Source: Uranotaenia lowii (taxonomy: Eukaryota > Arthropoda > Insecta > Diptera > Culicidae). From it: 64,000 nucleotides of DNA. The stretch covers positions 234,192,503 to 234,256,502 of the forward strand of contig NC_073692.1 in the NCBI RefSeq assembly GCF_029784155.1, read 5' to 3'. The position numbers and the translations under genes were made by a program. The notes under the pieces were generated by a model that ran no database searches, was not told the DNA's origin, and was given only the letters and a program-made list of their open reading frames with translations. Numbering within the stretch: position 1 is the stretch's first letter; every line of letters begins with the position of its first letter. Positions 46,913-58,520 of the stretch are shown here, piece after piece.

Positions 46913-49546
46913 GGGATTTTTTTTTATTATCTGACGGGTTTGCGCCGGGGGTCTTCAGATTTTCCCCAAAATTGAAATTTTGGTTCATTTTTGCGACTTA
47001 AAAACACATGTATTTTTTCAGATTTCTAACATTTTTATTTTTTGAGTTAGCTTCGGTTAGATTTTTTTGTAAATAAAAAATAACCATTTTTCAAAGCTAC
47101 ATAACTCTGTTGTTTCTCAACGGAAATTATAAAATAGCACATCAAAATGCATTGAAATTTTATCAGCTTTCCAAATAGAATAGTTGAAAAAAATTAAATA
47201 ATGACCTTCAACATGAAAAGTTGTAAATAAACTTTAAATGGCGTCTAAAAGTACCGTCTGCACCACCGAATATTTTGCAAAAAATACCATTGTATAGCTC
47301 GATTCATGATGCAACTTTCATCTGAAGACACCAAAGTGGGCCATTAACACCTTGAAGAGTTATGAAAGAAATAATGACAATAAATCTCTTTTTTTGCATC
47401 GAAAACAAACAATGGTGGAACAACTGCACTCACATATGGAGATAGCAAGCACTTCTAACAACATGGAAACAAAAAAACTTACCAAAGCAGGTAAAAAACA
47501 CTATGTTTTCGTCATTTTCAGACTGCCCCTACACGCATAACAGTCCCATATGAATTTTCGTCATTTTAGGTCAACATAAGGCTTCAACATAAAAGACTAA
47601 AAAAAGAGGTTTTGTTCTAGAAATTTCGAAAAAAAATAACAATTCGTGGCTGTCCTATATGAAATATACCTGAATAACAGTCCCATATGTGAAATACCAC
47701 GGATTTGGTTACTTTTCAATGTTTCTTTCGGCGAAATAGTCTTTGGTTTATTGCTTTGAATCATTTAAACATTTTTCAACTCACTTGATGTCGAATGATG
47801 CACACTAGTTTTCGAAGGCAGGTCTGACTTTCTTAGGAATGACTTCCTGAGCGAAAAACTATTGGATGCAATCAAAAATCGTAAAAATATTCAACTTACA
47901 ATGTGGAATTCATGATATTTTTTTGCAAAAGTATGTTTCTTTTTATGACAATTGCATTTAGAAGTTCAAAAATGATCAAATTTAAGTCTTAGAAAGTAGC
48001 TTGGTGATAAAAATATATTTTGTATGGGACTGTTATGCTAGTAGATTCGAAAAAGGTTTCAAATATGGTCGATTAACAGTCCCATAATGAATAAAAATGG
48101 TGCTCTCGACCTAACCAATAACCCAATTTCGAAAATTTCAGGCCTAACGATTTATTATGACAACCTAGAAACGATTTTCGTTTATGCTGAAAAAGCTGAT
48201 TGTCTCGCTTGCTTATTTTTGTATATGGGACTGTTATGAAAGAAGGGGCGGTAGATTGTTGCAGCTCAACTGACTTCATGTTATATCCAAAAATCTATTA
48301 ACGTATGCGTTTATACCCAGTTTTGCACCAGGTCACAACTAGTTATGCACATTTTATTGTCATTTTTAGAAGTTTATGCGCTAAGTTTTGCATCCGTAAT
48401 TCCCCAGATTTGATTTAAAATGGACGGTGGAACACTGAAGATTCTTGTGTGAGCGATCGAGGTAGCAAAACACTGACGACGAATTATGTTCGTTTTAGTA
48501 TGGTATTTAAACCTTAAAACTGGGCGAATGTAGAAAACGAATACGGTAAAACTATCATATTTTCATCATTTTACAGCCTGGGCTGGCTATACTGAGCTCT
48601 TTGATTATTTCTACAACATTTGTGCCACTTTCTCATACTTTTTTGATCAAAGGGAAAGGATTTTGGTGTCCAGTGCTTAGCTCCCGATATAAACACTATG
48701 TAAAGCACGTCTATATTTCATTTTTTTAATCACATTTTTATGATCCCAAACACAGGGACTGGACCTTCTACTATTGGCATTGATTAAGCTTCACAATGAT
48801 CTTTGCTCGAAAAATTAATAAGTTACATAGTATATGACCAGGTTGTAAAGCAACATTCCCATTATTAGTTATATCACTTAAACAATACGATACTCAGAAT
48901 TTTAGTTAAAATTTAAAGTCAGTTTTGCTGTAAACACACAACAAAGCACGAAAAAGTAGTGTTTTTTACCTGCTTTGGTAAGTTCTTTTGTTTCCATGTT
49001 GTTAGAAGTGCTTGCTATCTCCATATGTGAGTGCAGTTGTTCCACCATTGTTTGTTTTCGATGCAAAAAAAGAGATTTATTGTCATTATTTCTTTCATAA
49101 CTCTTCAAGGTGTTAATGGCCCACTTTGGTGTCTTCAGATGAAAGTTGCATCATGAATCGAGCTATACAATGGTATTTTTTGAAAAATATTCGGTGGTGC
49201 AGACGGTACTTTTAGACGCCATTTAAAGTTTATTTACAACTTTTCATGTTGAAGGTCATTATTTAATTTTTTTCAACTATTCTATTTGGAAAGCTGATAA
49301 AATTTCAATGCATTTTGATGTGCTATTTTATAATTTCCGTTGAGAAACAACAGAGTTATGTAGCTTTGAAAAATGGTTATTTTTTATTTACGAAAAAATC
49401 TAACCGAAGCTAACTCAAAAAATAAAAATGTTAGAAATCTGAAAAAATACATGTGTTTTTAAGTCGCAAAAATGAACCAAAATTTCAATTTTGGAGAAAA
49501 TCTGAAGACCCCCGGCGCAAATTGTCAGATAATAAAAAAAAATCCC
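46913..49546. mobile_element. Long foldback element, 6-bp duplication CTTCTG
   Basis: Ends GGGATTTTTTTTTATTATCT and its inverse, then GCGCCGGGGGTCTTCAGA on both arms. Arms of roughly 580 bases (46913-47500 against 48960-49546) are nearly identical, so a matching N-terminal 50-odd-residue frame (MKSYERNNDNKSLFLHRKQT) appears in both, on opposite strands. CTTCTG flanks both ends (46907-46912, 49547-49552). The sister repeat at about 40190 reads GCTACTGTCAAC without insertion. The central 1.4 kb contains another element. Superfamily unassigned; no transposase seen. Confidence 0.8.
47522..48253. mobile_element. Element with CATAACAGTCCCATA ends, nested
   Basis: Left end CTGCCCCTACACGCATAACA and right end the inverse of CCGCCCCTTCTTTCATAACA, both continuing GTCCCATA. 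Further copies of AACAGTCCCATA or its inverse lie at about 47686, 48026 and 48075. It is inside the loop of the 46913 foldback. Target duplication unclear. Non-coding; the 68-codon minus frame at 48073-48279 crosses its end. Confidence 0.5.
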
Positions 49547-49850
49547 CTTCTGTCAACATTTTGCGGAACGGAAGTTCTGGATGATGACTGTTGCAAAATA
49601 GAACATTCAGATTCTTTTCGTAGTGTTCTTTATTGGAATTGTTTGGTTTTAAAGATTCTTTGTCGTTTTTAAAGTAACACTAAGTTTTTGAACGAAAAAA
49701 AACATTTTTGTCAAATTCAATGTATTAACCAGTTTTTAGAAAAAAAATTGTACAATTCAGATCGTGTTAGTTATTTATCACTTTTTATTGGATTCAGGAA
49801 TTCCCTAGATTTTTTATCGTTTCCGGGATCGGGAATTCGGGAATCGGGTC

Positions 49851-50474
49851 TAAATATTGTAACTTGACTGATTAAAATTCAACCATTTTAAGTTGGTTCT
49901 CTTAGTGAAATGCTAATTTTGGAAAGGCTATGGATTTTTGGTATTTTTACATAATCTAATTAAATCAGCAACACTGTCGCTTAAAGTGAGTCCGCCACAT
50001 TTAAGGTTTTTGTTAAAATGAGAAAAACGGCATTGCAAAAACGGTCCAACGGGAATTTCGCACGTGTATGCTTTTTTAATCAAAGTAATGAACAGAATCT
50101 GTCACTGCAACGGTAATTGAAAGTTTTTATCTAAATAAAGTTTATTTTTTTGTTTTCATTCTGTTGAAAAACATTTGGTGGGCCCTTATGGCTATGGGAC
50201 CGACATTCGATGATTTATTTCATATTGTACCGACTTGCGATCATTTGTGAAATGGGACAAAATAGCTTTGGTTTTATTCGATGTTTAATAGAACAATATA
50301 CTGAAAACAAAGTACTACTCTCTTGAAACTCTATATAAAATTAAAGTCATTCCAGTGATAAACTGAAAAATGACAGAAACGCAAATAGGACGGACTTGCC
50401 ATGAGCGGCAGAACAGGTTCAGCTATCATCTGGAAGACTCAAGCTTAACTCTTCATGCATCCAAATGTTTCAAG
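49851..50474. other. AT-rich sequence, nothing recognised
   Basis: No supported gene. Two similar TGGGACCGAC/TGTACCGACTTGCGAT-type phrases occur near 50200-50250, a small local repeat of no clear class. Confidence 0.4.
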
Positions 50475-51045
50475 TAGGGGAGAGTGGGGTATCGTGGGCC
50501 ATGGGGAAACGTGGGCCACTTTTAATATCTCAGATGTGTGTTGAGATAAAAATCTCCAACCAATTTAATTGTCATCGTCGTGGCTTTGCGTGAGCATGTA
50601 TTTCTATATGTTGTTGACTTAAATACGCATTATATGCTTCTTTTATTTACCAAGCTAAAAAAAGTTAGAAAAATTTACTTTCATAATTAAAAATACACCC
50701 GCTAATTGCATCAATGGGGATTGTAAAGTTCATATCAAAAATATGCTCATACGCTTATGATCTTAGTTTTGTCATGATCTTTCACATGGAAAAGGAATTT
50801 TTGATGAAACATCAATAAGTCACACAAACGAAACCAATTTTCAAATCATAGCTTGTGAGGAATCGTGGGCCACAAGCCCAAACAGTCAGAATTTGGGGAA
50901 AATAACTTATTAAAAATTAAAAAAAAACCTTATAATTTCTTGAAAATGTAGAAATCCATACCAATTTTTATTTTCATTTTATCTTTTATAATAAAGAAGT
51001 TATGGAACAAAAAAAAGGGGGCCCATGATTCCCCACTGTCCCATA
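50475..51045. mobile_element. TA-flanked TAGGGGA MITE with GTGGGCC motifs
   Basis: Left end TAGGGGAGAGTGGGGTATCG followed by TGGGCC, right end the inverse of TATGGGACAGTGGGGAATCA followed by TGGGCCC. The TCGTGGGCCA motif recurs inside (about 50503, 50522, 50863). TA flanks both ends. 571 bp, non-coding. Confidence 0.7.
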
Positions 51046-51360
51046 TAATTTCCATTAAGAGTAGAGACGATATCAAAATTTAAATTTTAGGAATGTAATT
51101 ATTTAAATTTAATAAAAAAAGAACACTTTTTTTTCTAGAAATAATTTTTATTGTGGTCTCATTCATATGCTGAACAGTCATCCACTGAATTTCGACTTTG
51201 AAACTCGAAAGTAAAATAAAAATAAAAAGTTTAATCTTGACATGAGTAAAATGTTATAGAATATTGATGCTCTATTCACGGCTGAGTAAATTTTAAAGTG
51301 ATTGTCTTTGGATTACTTGAGCATTTGATAAAAGTTCTGTTTTTTCTCAAGAGTATAGAG
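51046..51360. other. AT-rich spacer
   Basis: No gene or repeat recognised between two elements. Confidence 0.4.
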
Positions 51361-51815
51361 TGCCCGGATTTATTTGGACTTGCCCGGATATTTGACACAA
51401 AGTTTAAAGGTCCGGCTTGGCCCTATTGCCCGGATTTCGTTGAGAAAAGCTCGGATTTATTCCTTTTATTTGTAAATTCTAACAAAAAACTCAAATTGAG
51501 TTATTAAAATTAATCATTTTCCGTCCAAGAGGGAATTTTATGGCATGTTTTATCCAAATAATCATGACTGGTGTTTTGAAAGCTTAAAATACGATTTAAT
51601 ATCTGCTATGTTTTTTGATTAAAATTTTTTTTTCAAAAGTTTTTTCTTGATATTCACTGAATAATTTCGTGGTTTTGACAAAATTTGTCCGGATATTGCC
51701 CGGGTTTTTGTTTGAAAATTTTGAAATCAAATGACCGGATTTTGCCAGGTTTTCAGTTAAAATTGCCTGGACTTGCTCGACCCGGATACGTTCAAGAAAA
51801 ATTCGGACAACCTCA
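51361..51815. mobile_element. hAT-like CCCGG element, 8-bp duplication
   Basis: 455 bp. Left end TGCCCGGATTTATTTGG, right end the inverse of TGAGGTTGTCCGAATTT, directly flanked by the 8-base GTATAGAG (51353-51360 and 51816-51823). The interior repeats TTGCCCGG and CCGGATTT in both senses. The 69- and 61-codon frames inside consist of these repeats and are not genes. Its decayed relatives are at 21143-22070 and probably 20560-20830 and 60085-60180. Confidence 0.65.
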
Positions 51816-52207
51816 GTATAGAGGTAAAAAAACGCTATTTATTAATCCGAGATATTTGGATTTTAATTAGTGTTTTTATATAACAACACAATGCATGAAA
51901 GAATAAAGTCATGTCGGTCTTCATTATAATGGCATGGACGTACTAAAATCAAAAAGCAGTTTTTTAGGATAGTGCGGGTTTCAAAATTCTGTACGAAACT
52001 GAATCTCGAATAAAATAAATAAAAAGAATTCAAAAGATCGAAAGATCGGACCGAAAGTAAACCGATTAAATCGATTTTTCCAAGGCTAAAGAATCAATCC
52101 AGAAAATCGGAAATTTGAGTTCAAAAGATCGATCTCGCAGTGACCAGAAAACCAACTTAATATTTAAGCTTTGCGACGCTAACATGTACCGCAAAACGGG
52201 GTAAGAT
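51816..52207. other. Spacer; end of an old TACCG MITE
   Basis: No gene. TACCGCAAAACGGGGTAAGA near 52188-52207 resembles the terminus of TACCGTCAA-type MITEs, such as that at 41971, and is where the next element has inserted; its other half continues after 53935. Confidence 0.4.
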
Positions 52208-52666
52208 CCCAAGCAACCAAAAGTCACATATTTACTTGAATGAAGGCATTGATAGTTACATATTGACTGACAAAGAGAATCAACTGACCAATTCCCTTCA
52301 GTGAACTTAATGTACTCATTAATGAACTTGAAAGTTGCAAAAGTGATCAATATGAACGTTGTATGTGACTTGTTTTACCCAATTCCCATGAGTAAATTAT
52401 ATGTACTCATAAACGAACTTAAAAGCTGCAAAAGTGATTTATACGTACGTTATACAGGACTTAAGTCACATAAAGGGCACAAAAGTGCTCAAAACAGGAT
52501 TTTGTAAGTCACAAAAAGTGCATTGATGTGCTCTTAAAATCAAATCACCACTTCGAGTTTTAGTTTCAGTTAAAACAACATCTAGGCGTGGGCGTGGCAT
52601 CATGGCGGCACCATGTACAGAACATAGTAAATAATCAAGAGAAGGTGATAAGAACAGAAGTCAAGG

Positions 52667-53710
52667 CCCAAGCAACCAGAATTCCCTTAAAAAGGTTCCA
52701 TAGAAGCTTAATCAGCTCTCGTTTGTGTCTGAAGAGAATGCTAATCAGCCCAAAATTTAAGTTCTTAAAGCTACTTTCAAGTTCGTTTAGGTGGCTGTAG
52801 AGAACGCTATTCAGCTTCTAAGAGAATGTCAAGAAACTTCTACGCGCCGAAAAAAAAATCCGAGTGACAGATTGCTCTGACAACCACATGTCAGATTGCT
52901 AGGTTGCCGGTCTATCATGGTCTATCTCATTGATTTTGATTATATTGTTTTGATTACAAAAGCTGCTTACACGCCTAGAGAATTGAACCGCTGCTCACTA
53001 AGTTGCAATGAAACTCACCAGCCTCTCGACCAATCCATCAATAGCTAATTGCCACTGTAATGATTAGTATTTAAACTTAATGTCATTTGAGATGATTGAG
53101 TGGGTTGGTCAATAGAAGGTACCTTATTTCGTTCAAAGGACTTTCAGTACACAATATGAATCAAAACAAAAATTCGCATCATCAAAATTTATTCGAATAT
53201 CTTATTTAACATTTATAAGAAAAATTCGAAAAAATCTTGAATTCCATTTGTAAATATCAGTACAGATATAAACAAAACAAATACCATGACAAAAAATTGA
53301 CAGACATTTTTGACATGTCGCTTAGAATTCCCATATAGGTTCTTTAAAACACCTTCAAGTATCTTAATGGTGCGCTTTAGAATGTTACGCGAACGTTATC
53401 GACCTTCTTGAAAAACATTTTTGACATGTCGCTTAGATTTCCCATATAGGTTCTTTAAAACACCTTCAAGTATCATAATGGTGCGTTTTGGAATGTTACG
53501 CGAACGTTATCGACCTTCTTGAAAGAAGTTCCATTGAAAGCGCCTAGAAGTTCTGTTATCGATAGTTTAACCTTTCAAAGGGCGATGGAAGTTCCTGAGT
53601 AACTTTTACGCGACAAGAGTCACCTGAAGTTCCCGTAAAACATTTTTTCAGCCAAATGTGAACTTCGGAGTTCCATCTTTAAGTAAAAACGCGACTTTTG
53701 GTTGCTTGGG
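52667..53710. mobile_element. CCCAAGCAACC element, inner
   Basis: Left end CCCAAGCAACCAGAATTCCC, right end the inverse of CCCAAGCAACCAAAAGTCGC. GG lies outside both ends. It carries the 111-bp tandem duplication at 53304-53525. No transposase. Insertion of one member within another suggests sequence or structure preference. Confidence 0.65.
53304..53525 (+). repeat. 111-bp tandem duplication
   Basis: Two adjacent near-identical 111-base units, beginning ACATTTTTGACATGTCGCTT at 53304 and 53415, each ending near ATCGACCTTCTTGAAA. A few substitutions separate them. They lie inside the inner CCCAAGCAACC element. Confidence 0.8.
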
Positions 53711-53935
53711 GGGTGCAGTTGAAATAGAGAGAAATTTTTTGCTCATTTTGCGATTTTTTGGAAGCTGAATTAAAAGGCCGCTGGAAGCTGAATAGAAGAT
53801 CATTAAGACTTGTTTTGGAACTTGAATGTATCAATAAGAACTTAAACTTTGAGCTGCATATAACGTACTTCATATCAATGATGGGGCTGAGTAAGCGTTT
53901 TTGTACATATTTTAGGGGACTTTTGGTTGCTTGGG

Positions 53936-54268
53936 ATTGATTACTTTTTTCAATATTTCTCGATTATTTTTTCTGTTGATGGTAGTTCCAAGTTCCATAT
54001 TTTTTAAACCAGTACTGGACTCCTATAAACGTAAACGTGTCAGAAATTTAACAGACTACTTAAAATTTGATTGAAAAATCAATTTCGTCTTTATTAAGGA
54101 TTCGATGCTTTGGGGTAACATTGATTAGTCTCTATTCTGACGGTTTTATCGAGTTTTCTTGATCATAAAGGATACAAAACACCTTCATTTATTTTTCCTT
54201 GTTGGGTTTCTACCACTGCGACCAGATGTTAGATCTTTTGTGGTTTGTCCGCTGTTCAATGTGGCTAA
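53936..54268. other. Spacer before LINE remnant
   Basis: No gene recognised. It may include 3' untranslated sequence of the LINE remnant that follows on the minus strand. Confidence 0.3.
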
Positions 54269-54496
54269 TCAAGATAGATCACTCTGATTGATTTCTACAG
54301 TGTCACTTTCTTGTTGTTTAGCATTTTCCCAATCTGGAAGAACTACACGAATGAAGTTGACAACCATCTTGGAACTTATAGAATATATTTCGGAAGGATC
54401 CAACATACCTTTTCCGAGTAGTTTTGTTCTTTTTGATATAAGACAAGGGCAGTCACACAGAAGATGATCATCTTCAAACACTTTCATAATATTCAC
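54269..54496 (-). pseudogene. Non-LTR retrotransposon C-terminal remnant
   Basis: The minus frame contains EDDHLLCDCPCLISKRTKLL and then a GKGMLDPSEIYSI stretch. His-x2-Cys-x-Cys-Pro followed by Arg and Gly is the signature of the short Cys/His region at the very C-terminus of many insect LINE ORF2 proteins, after reverse transcriptase or RNase H. A Cys codon upstream lies in another frame, suggesting a frameshift, and an in-frame stop precedes the open part, which has no ATG at its start. No reverse transcriptase is found upstream on the same strand, so only the 3' tail is preserved, as expected from 5' truncation. Family assignment is tentative. Confidence 0.5.
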
Positions 54497-57400
54497 AAAT
54501 GCTAGTTATTGATAAACTAAGGCAGTTCGTGTGTTAAAGCCGAACAACCATTAAAATCGAAAGATGGACCATTAATGCTGCATAGATTAAGGGGCTAAAT
54601 TTTTTAATATAACATTTAAAATTTTAACTACAAAAAATATATGGAATTTAGCTTTGATTCAATTCTCTATGCCCTCGCACTATTCCCCTTTTTTTCTTCA
54701 AACTTTACCTTTTGATAGGGTTGCTAGCCTTTTGTCTTTGTCTGGCTTATTCTTGGAAAACGTCCCTATTTCTTAAGTATCATAAATAAACCTCAAAATA
54801 CAACAAAAACCACACCAAAACTATAAACCGTATAGAGTGTTTTTTACGAGTCTTCGAAAAAAAAAAAGATATTTCCAGATTTTGAAAAAACGTTTTTACT
54901 AACATTTGAAATTTTCAAACATAAACCAAATTTTTCCCAATTTTAAACTCAACTTATAGAGTTTCCAGGAGATAGGCTCTGAAGCGTAACAGCAAAATAG
55001 AAAACTGGCGGCTAAATTAAACGGGCATCGGAAAAGTGCGTCGATTTTCCATCAAAATTTACGATAAAAAAAATTAGCGCTTTATACTGATGGACTAAAT
55101 GGTAACTCAATCAGAAACGTTTCAAATCCCGGTAAAAGAAGATCGAAAAGTAATGCTTCTAGGTCAAAGGTCGATTGTCAAAAGAAGCTAAAAACTTTTT
55201 AGTTGTCCACAAATCGTGTTTCAAGTGAATTCTAAATTTCTGCAATTAATGTTTTTGGATTTTAATTTAATTAAAAGTTACATGAAAGATTTAAATTACG
55301 ATGAATTTGACTTTAAAATTATTCAAAAACGAACAATGGAACAATCCAGCAAAAGAAAATACAGGACATAAAATTTTACAGTTCTATAATTTTATAAAAG
55401 CCTGTAAAAATTCTGCCACCAGATTTTTTTTTCGACCCGTAAATTTTTTTTCGACCTGAAAAACTACGGTAAATGTCCTGCTTCTTTTTGTTACAGGATA
55501 TTTGCTGTAATTTTACAGAAAATAATTTTTGCTGTGCAACTAGCTTTCGCCAATGGCTTCGTTTGAAGATATGAGGAAAAGTATGGTGTTCAAATTTCTT
55601 CCAACGTGATTTTCTATATCGTTAAATAAAATTCCTAGAATTCCTAGAAGGATCCTAGAATTTACTCACTGTATCCACTTTAAGGAATTCTACCTTCTTT
55701 ATACTAAAAAAAAAATGGACCGTTGATGTGGCAATACCCAAAAAATCTTATCTGTTTGAAAAAAAATGTGAAAAAGGGTGCGTCATTCACAAATATTTAG
55801 CAGGTCAATTATAACTGATCCTTGGGTTAAATTTTCGTAAGACTTTGCAGAAAATGAACGTTATGATCACCTGCTCACATTCCAACTAAGTCGACCTTCT
55901 TCCAGTAATGTCTCAAACTGGCCACTAGCTTGGTGAACTAAATACGTCGACCTAAAAAAGACCACCGCCATCGATCGATCATTGTCGTGTGGCTGTTGAA
56001 ACTTTTGCATGAGGCCACTAAATTTGCAAAAAAAACAGTATCCCATACCATACCTGAATCTGAACGAACGACACAAATGAGGTATGGTTTGGCAAGTCTA
56101 GTCTAGCTAGATGGATGAATGGATGGATTGATGAAGGTTCCGAAATCGAACGGCATGCTCCATGCTGTTTTATAATCGCTTCTCCTCCCTCTTATTGGGA
56201 GAGAAAGAAAAAACCTTACCAGTAGTGTCTACTTCTCAACCTGCCAGCGTTAGACCATTTATCCTCCCTTTGCGAGGTTTGTCTATTAAATCAATATAAT
56301 TGCTATTTCACGCACAATTTCATAAATCATATTCATACAGGTTGCGGCTGGCCTTTTTTCTTTCCTTAGCCGATACAAAGTATACGCGTACGATTGCTTC
56401 TACTCTCAGGGTTGTTGGTAGTTTATTTCCATATTGAGTGGCTTTAAAAAATGATTTTCTGCCGAGGAAAAATTACTTGTGTATTTTGTGTTGTCAAGTT
56501 TAAAGGAAAGTAGGCCTATTCCTGGAATATGTATGTCTCTAAAGAGGAACAAGTTGAAATGAAAAATTAAGAGAAAAAAACCTCCATTGTTTGATGAGGA
56601 AGTTGGAATAATAAATTCAGGGGAATAATACGATTGAAGTTTATTAAAAATGCGTTTCTTTCTGTATTTTACCAAATGCACTAGATTAATCTTATATTAG
56701 ACTGGGATACTTAAATTAAACAAAAATATTTAAATTTTATATTTAATTTCTTTTAACCTTGATCGTGAAGAAGCGTTATTGAAACTTTGAGTAAATTTTT
56801 CATTTTTTCGGGGCAATTATCGTCAACTTGATAGATGAATGATACAATAAATTGGTTCACAAACAAACTTCTCACCGTCGTTGACTCAGAAAAAAATCTC
56901 CATCAAACACCCAAGTGCCATTTATCGCGCGTCCGCTTAAAATGAGCTCAAATATTCCGAATGCTTCAATGAACAGAGAGAGTGAGAAAAAAAATCCATC
57001 GACCCTCGAAGAACGAAACGTCTGCACAAATTGATGGGAAAATCGTGCCATCATTGCCACCATATTTCGAGGGTAGCTGTCTCCTGCTGGCCGATCCCTT
57101 CCCCCACTTCAAATTGGTTTGCTCCAAGTTGTTCAAACATGACCACCCACTTTGGGCGACATGACAGAAAATGGATAGGAAAAAGGCTCGAGGAGTCTTC
57201 ATCGAACCCCGTTAAGCATGGAATCGAAGACTTGGAGAAAGAAAAAATAAGCAGATAAAATCGAAGATGATACCCGGTGAATGGCACTCGGAATGATCGG
57301 CGGGGACTGATTTGAATAATGATTATTATCGATCACGAACTTTAGAGGTGCGAAGGCCTAGTCAGCGGAGGTTCAAACGATCAACAGCTTCGGGGAGAGC

Positions 57401-57574
57401 AGAAATTAATGAAGTGATTTAATTTGATGAGGGTCCTCATCTGTTTATCTTCTTTTGCATTAAACAGATCGTTTTGCAACGGAAGTAATGCTCAAAAATT
57501 GGCGATTCATGGCATTTCGAAGAAAATTTTCATGAAAATTAAACTTTTCTAGTACATAATGATTCGAAATTCAG
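54497..57574. other. AT-rich sequence, no gene called
   Basis: No firm feature. The interval 56870-57290 is GC-richer and open in several frames on both strands without a recognisable product; it could be single-copy control or coding DNA. Inverted CATACCATACC and GGTATGG lie near 56045 and 56081. Confidence 0.35.
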
Positions 57575-58520
57575 ATCCAGGATTCCGATTCAAGACTCAA
57601 GATACAGATTCATGTTTCAGACTCATGATTCAGAATTCAGAATTCAGATATAAGATTCAGATTCAAAATTCGGATTCAAGTTTCAGATTCAAGATTCAGA
57701 TTCAAGATTCAGATTCAAGATTTCGATTCAAGATTCAGATTCAAGATTCAGATTCAAGATTCAGATTCAAGATTCAGATTCAAGATTCAGATTCAAGATT
57801 CAGATTCAAGATTCAGATTCAAGATTCAGATTCAAGATTCAGATTCAAGATTCAGATTCAAGATTCAGATTCAAGATTCAGATTCAAGATTCAGATTCAA
57901 GATTCAGATTCAAGATTCAGATTCAAGATTCAGATTCAAGATTCAGATTCAAGATTCAGATTCAAGATTCAGATTCAAGATTCAGATTCAAGATTCAGAT
58001 TCAAGATTCAGATTCAAGATTCAGATTCAAGATTCAGATTCAAGATTCAGATTCAAGATTCAGATTCAAGATTCAGATTCAAGATTCAGATTCAAGATTC
58101 AGATTCAAGATTCAGATTCAAGATTCAGATTCAAGATTCAGATTCAAGATTCAGATTCAAGATTCAGATTCAAGATTCAGATTCAAGATTCAGATTCAAG
58201 ATTCAGATTCAAGATTCAGATTCAAGATTCAGATTCAAGATTCAGATTCAAGATTCAGATTCAAGATTCAGATTCAAGATTCAGATTCAAGATTCAGATT
58301 CAAGATTCAGATTCAAGATTCAGATTCAAGATTCAGATTCAAGATTCAGATTCAAGATTCAGATTCAAGATTCAGATTCAAGATTCAGATTCAAGATTCA
58401 GATTCAAGATTCAGATTCAAGATTCAGATTCAAGATACAGATTCAAGATTCAGATTCAAGATTCAGATTCAAGATTCAGTTTCAAGATTCAGATTCAAGA
58501 TTCAAATTCAAGACTATTGA
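57575..58520 (+). repeat. 13-bp minisatellite (AGATTCAGATTCA)n
   Basis: About 60-65 head-to-tail copies of AGATTCAGATTCA, irregular at the left edge (57575-57690) and almost perfect from there to about 58435, with scattered substitutions to 58520. Because 13 is not a multiple of three and the unit lacks stops, the array is open as a 13-residue repeat (RFRFKIQIQDSDS) for 323 codons from 57559. That frame has no other support and is not called a gene. The edge-to-centre increase in uniformity is typical of arrays expanding by slippage or unequal exchange. Confidence 0.95.

Larger units (their letters stand above)
46507..49850. repeat. hAT-like CCCGG repeat, copy 2, interrupted
   Basis: Starts GAGTGTCCATTTCCCG and runs parallel to 39763-40560: TTTTAGCGTTTCC, then GTTAGCTAGACATCA, ATTCATCAAAT, GAACGGAAGTTCTG-type and GTTTGGTTTTA landmarks. 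The 2.6-kb foldback at 46913-49546 is inserted in it. The right terminus seems lost near 49850. Confidence 0.6.
52208..53935. mobile_element. CCCAAGCAACC element, outer
   Basis: Left end CCCAAGCAACCAAAAGTCAC, right end the inverse of CCCAAGCAACCAAAAGTCCC. Flanks read AAGAT before and ATTGATT after, allowing a 2-bp AT duplication. Direct repeats of ATGTACTCAT and AAAGCTGCAAAAGTGAT or AAAGTTGCAAAAGTGAT occur in the left part. An inner member of the same group (52667-53710) is inserted. Non-coding. Confidence 0.65.

Noticed and set aside
47352..49108. Matching N-terminal peptides on opposite strands (47352-47540, 48902-49108)
   Set aside because: They are mirror images within the arms of the foldback at 46913-49546 and diverge at the arm ends.
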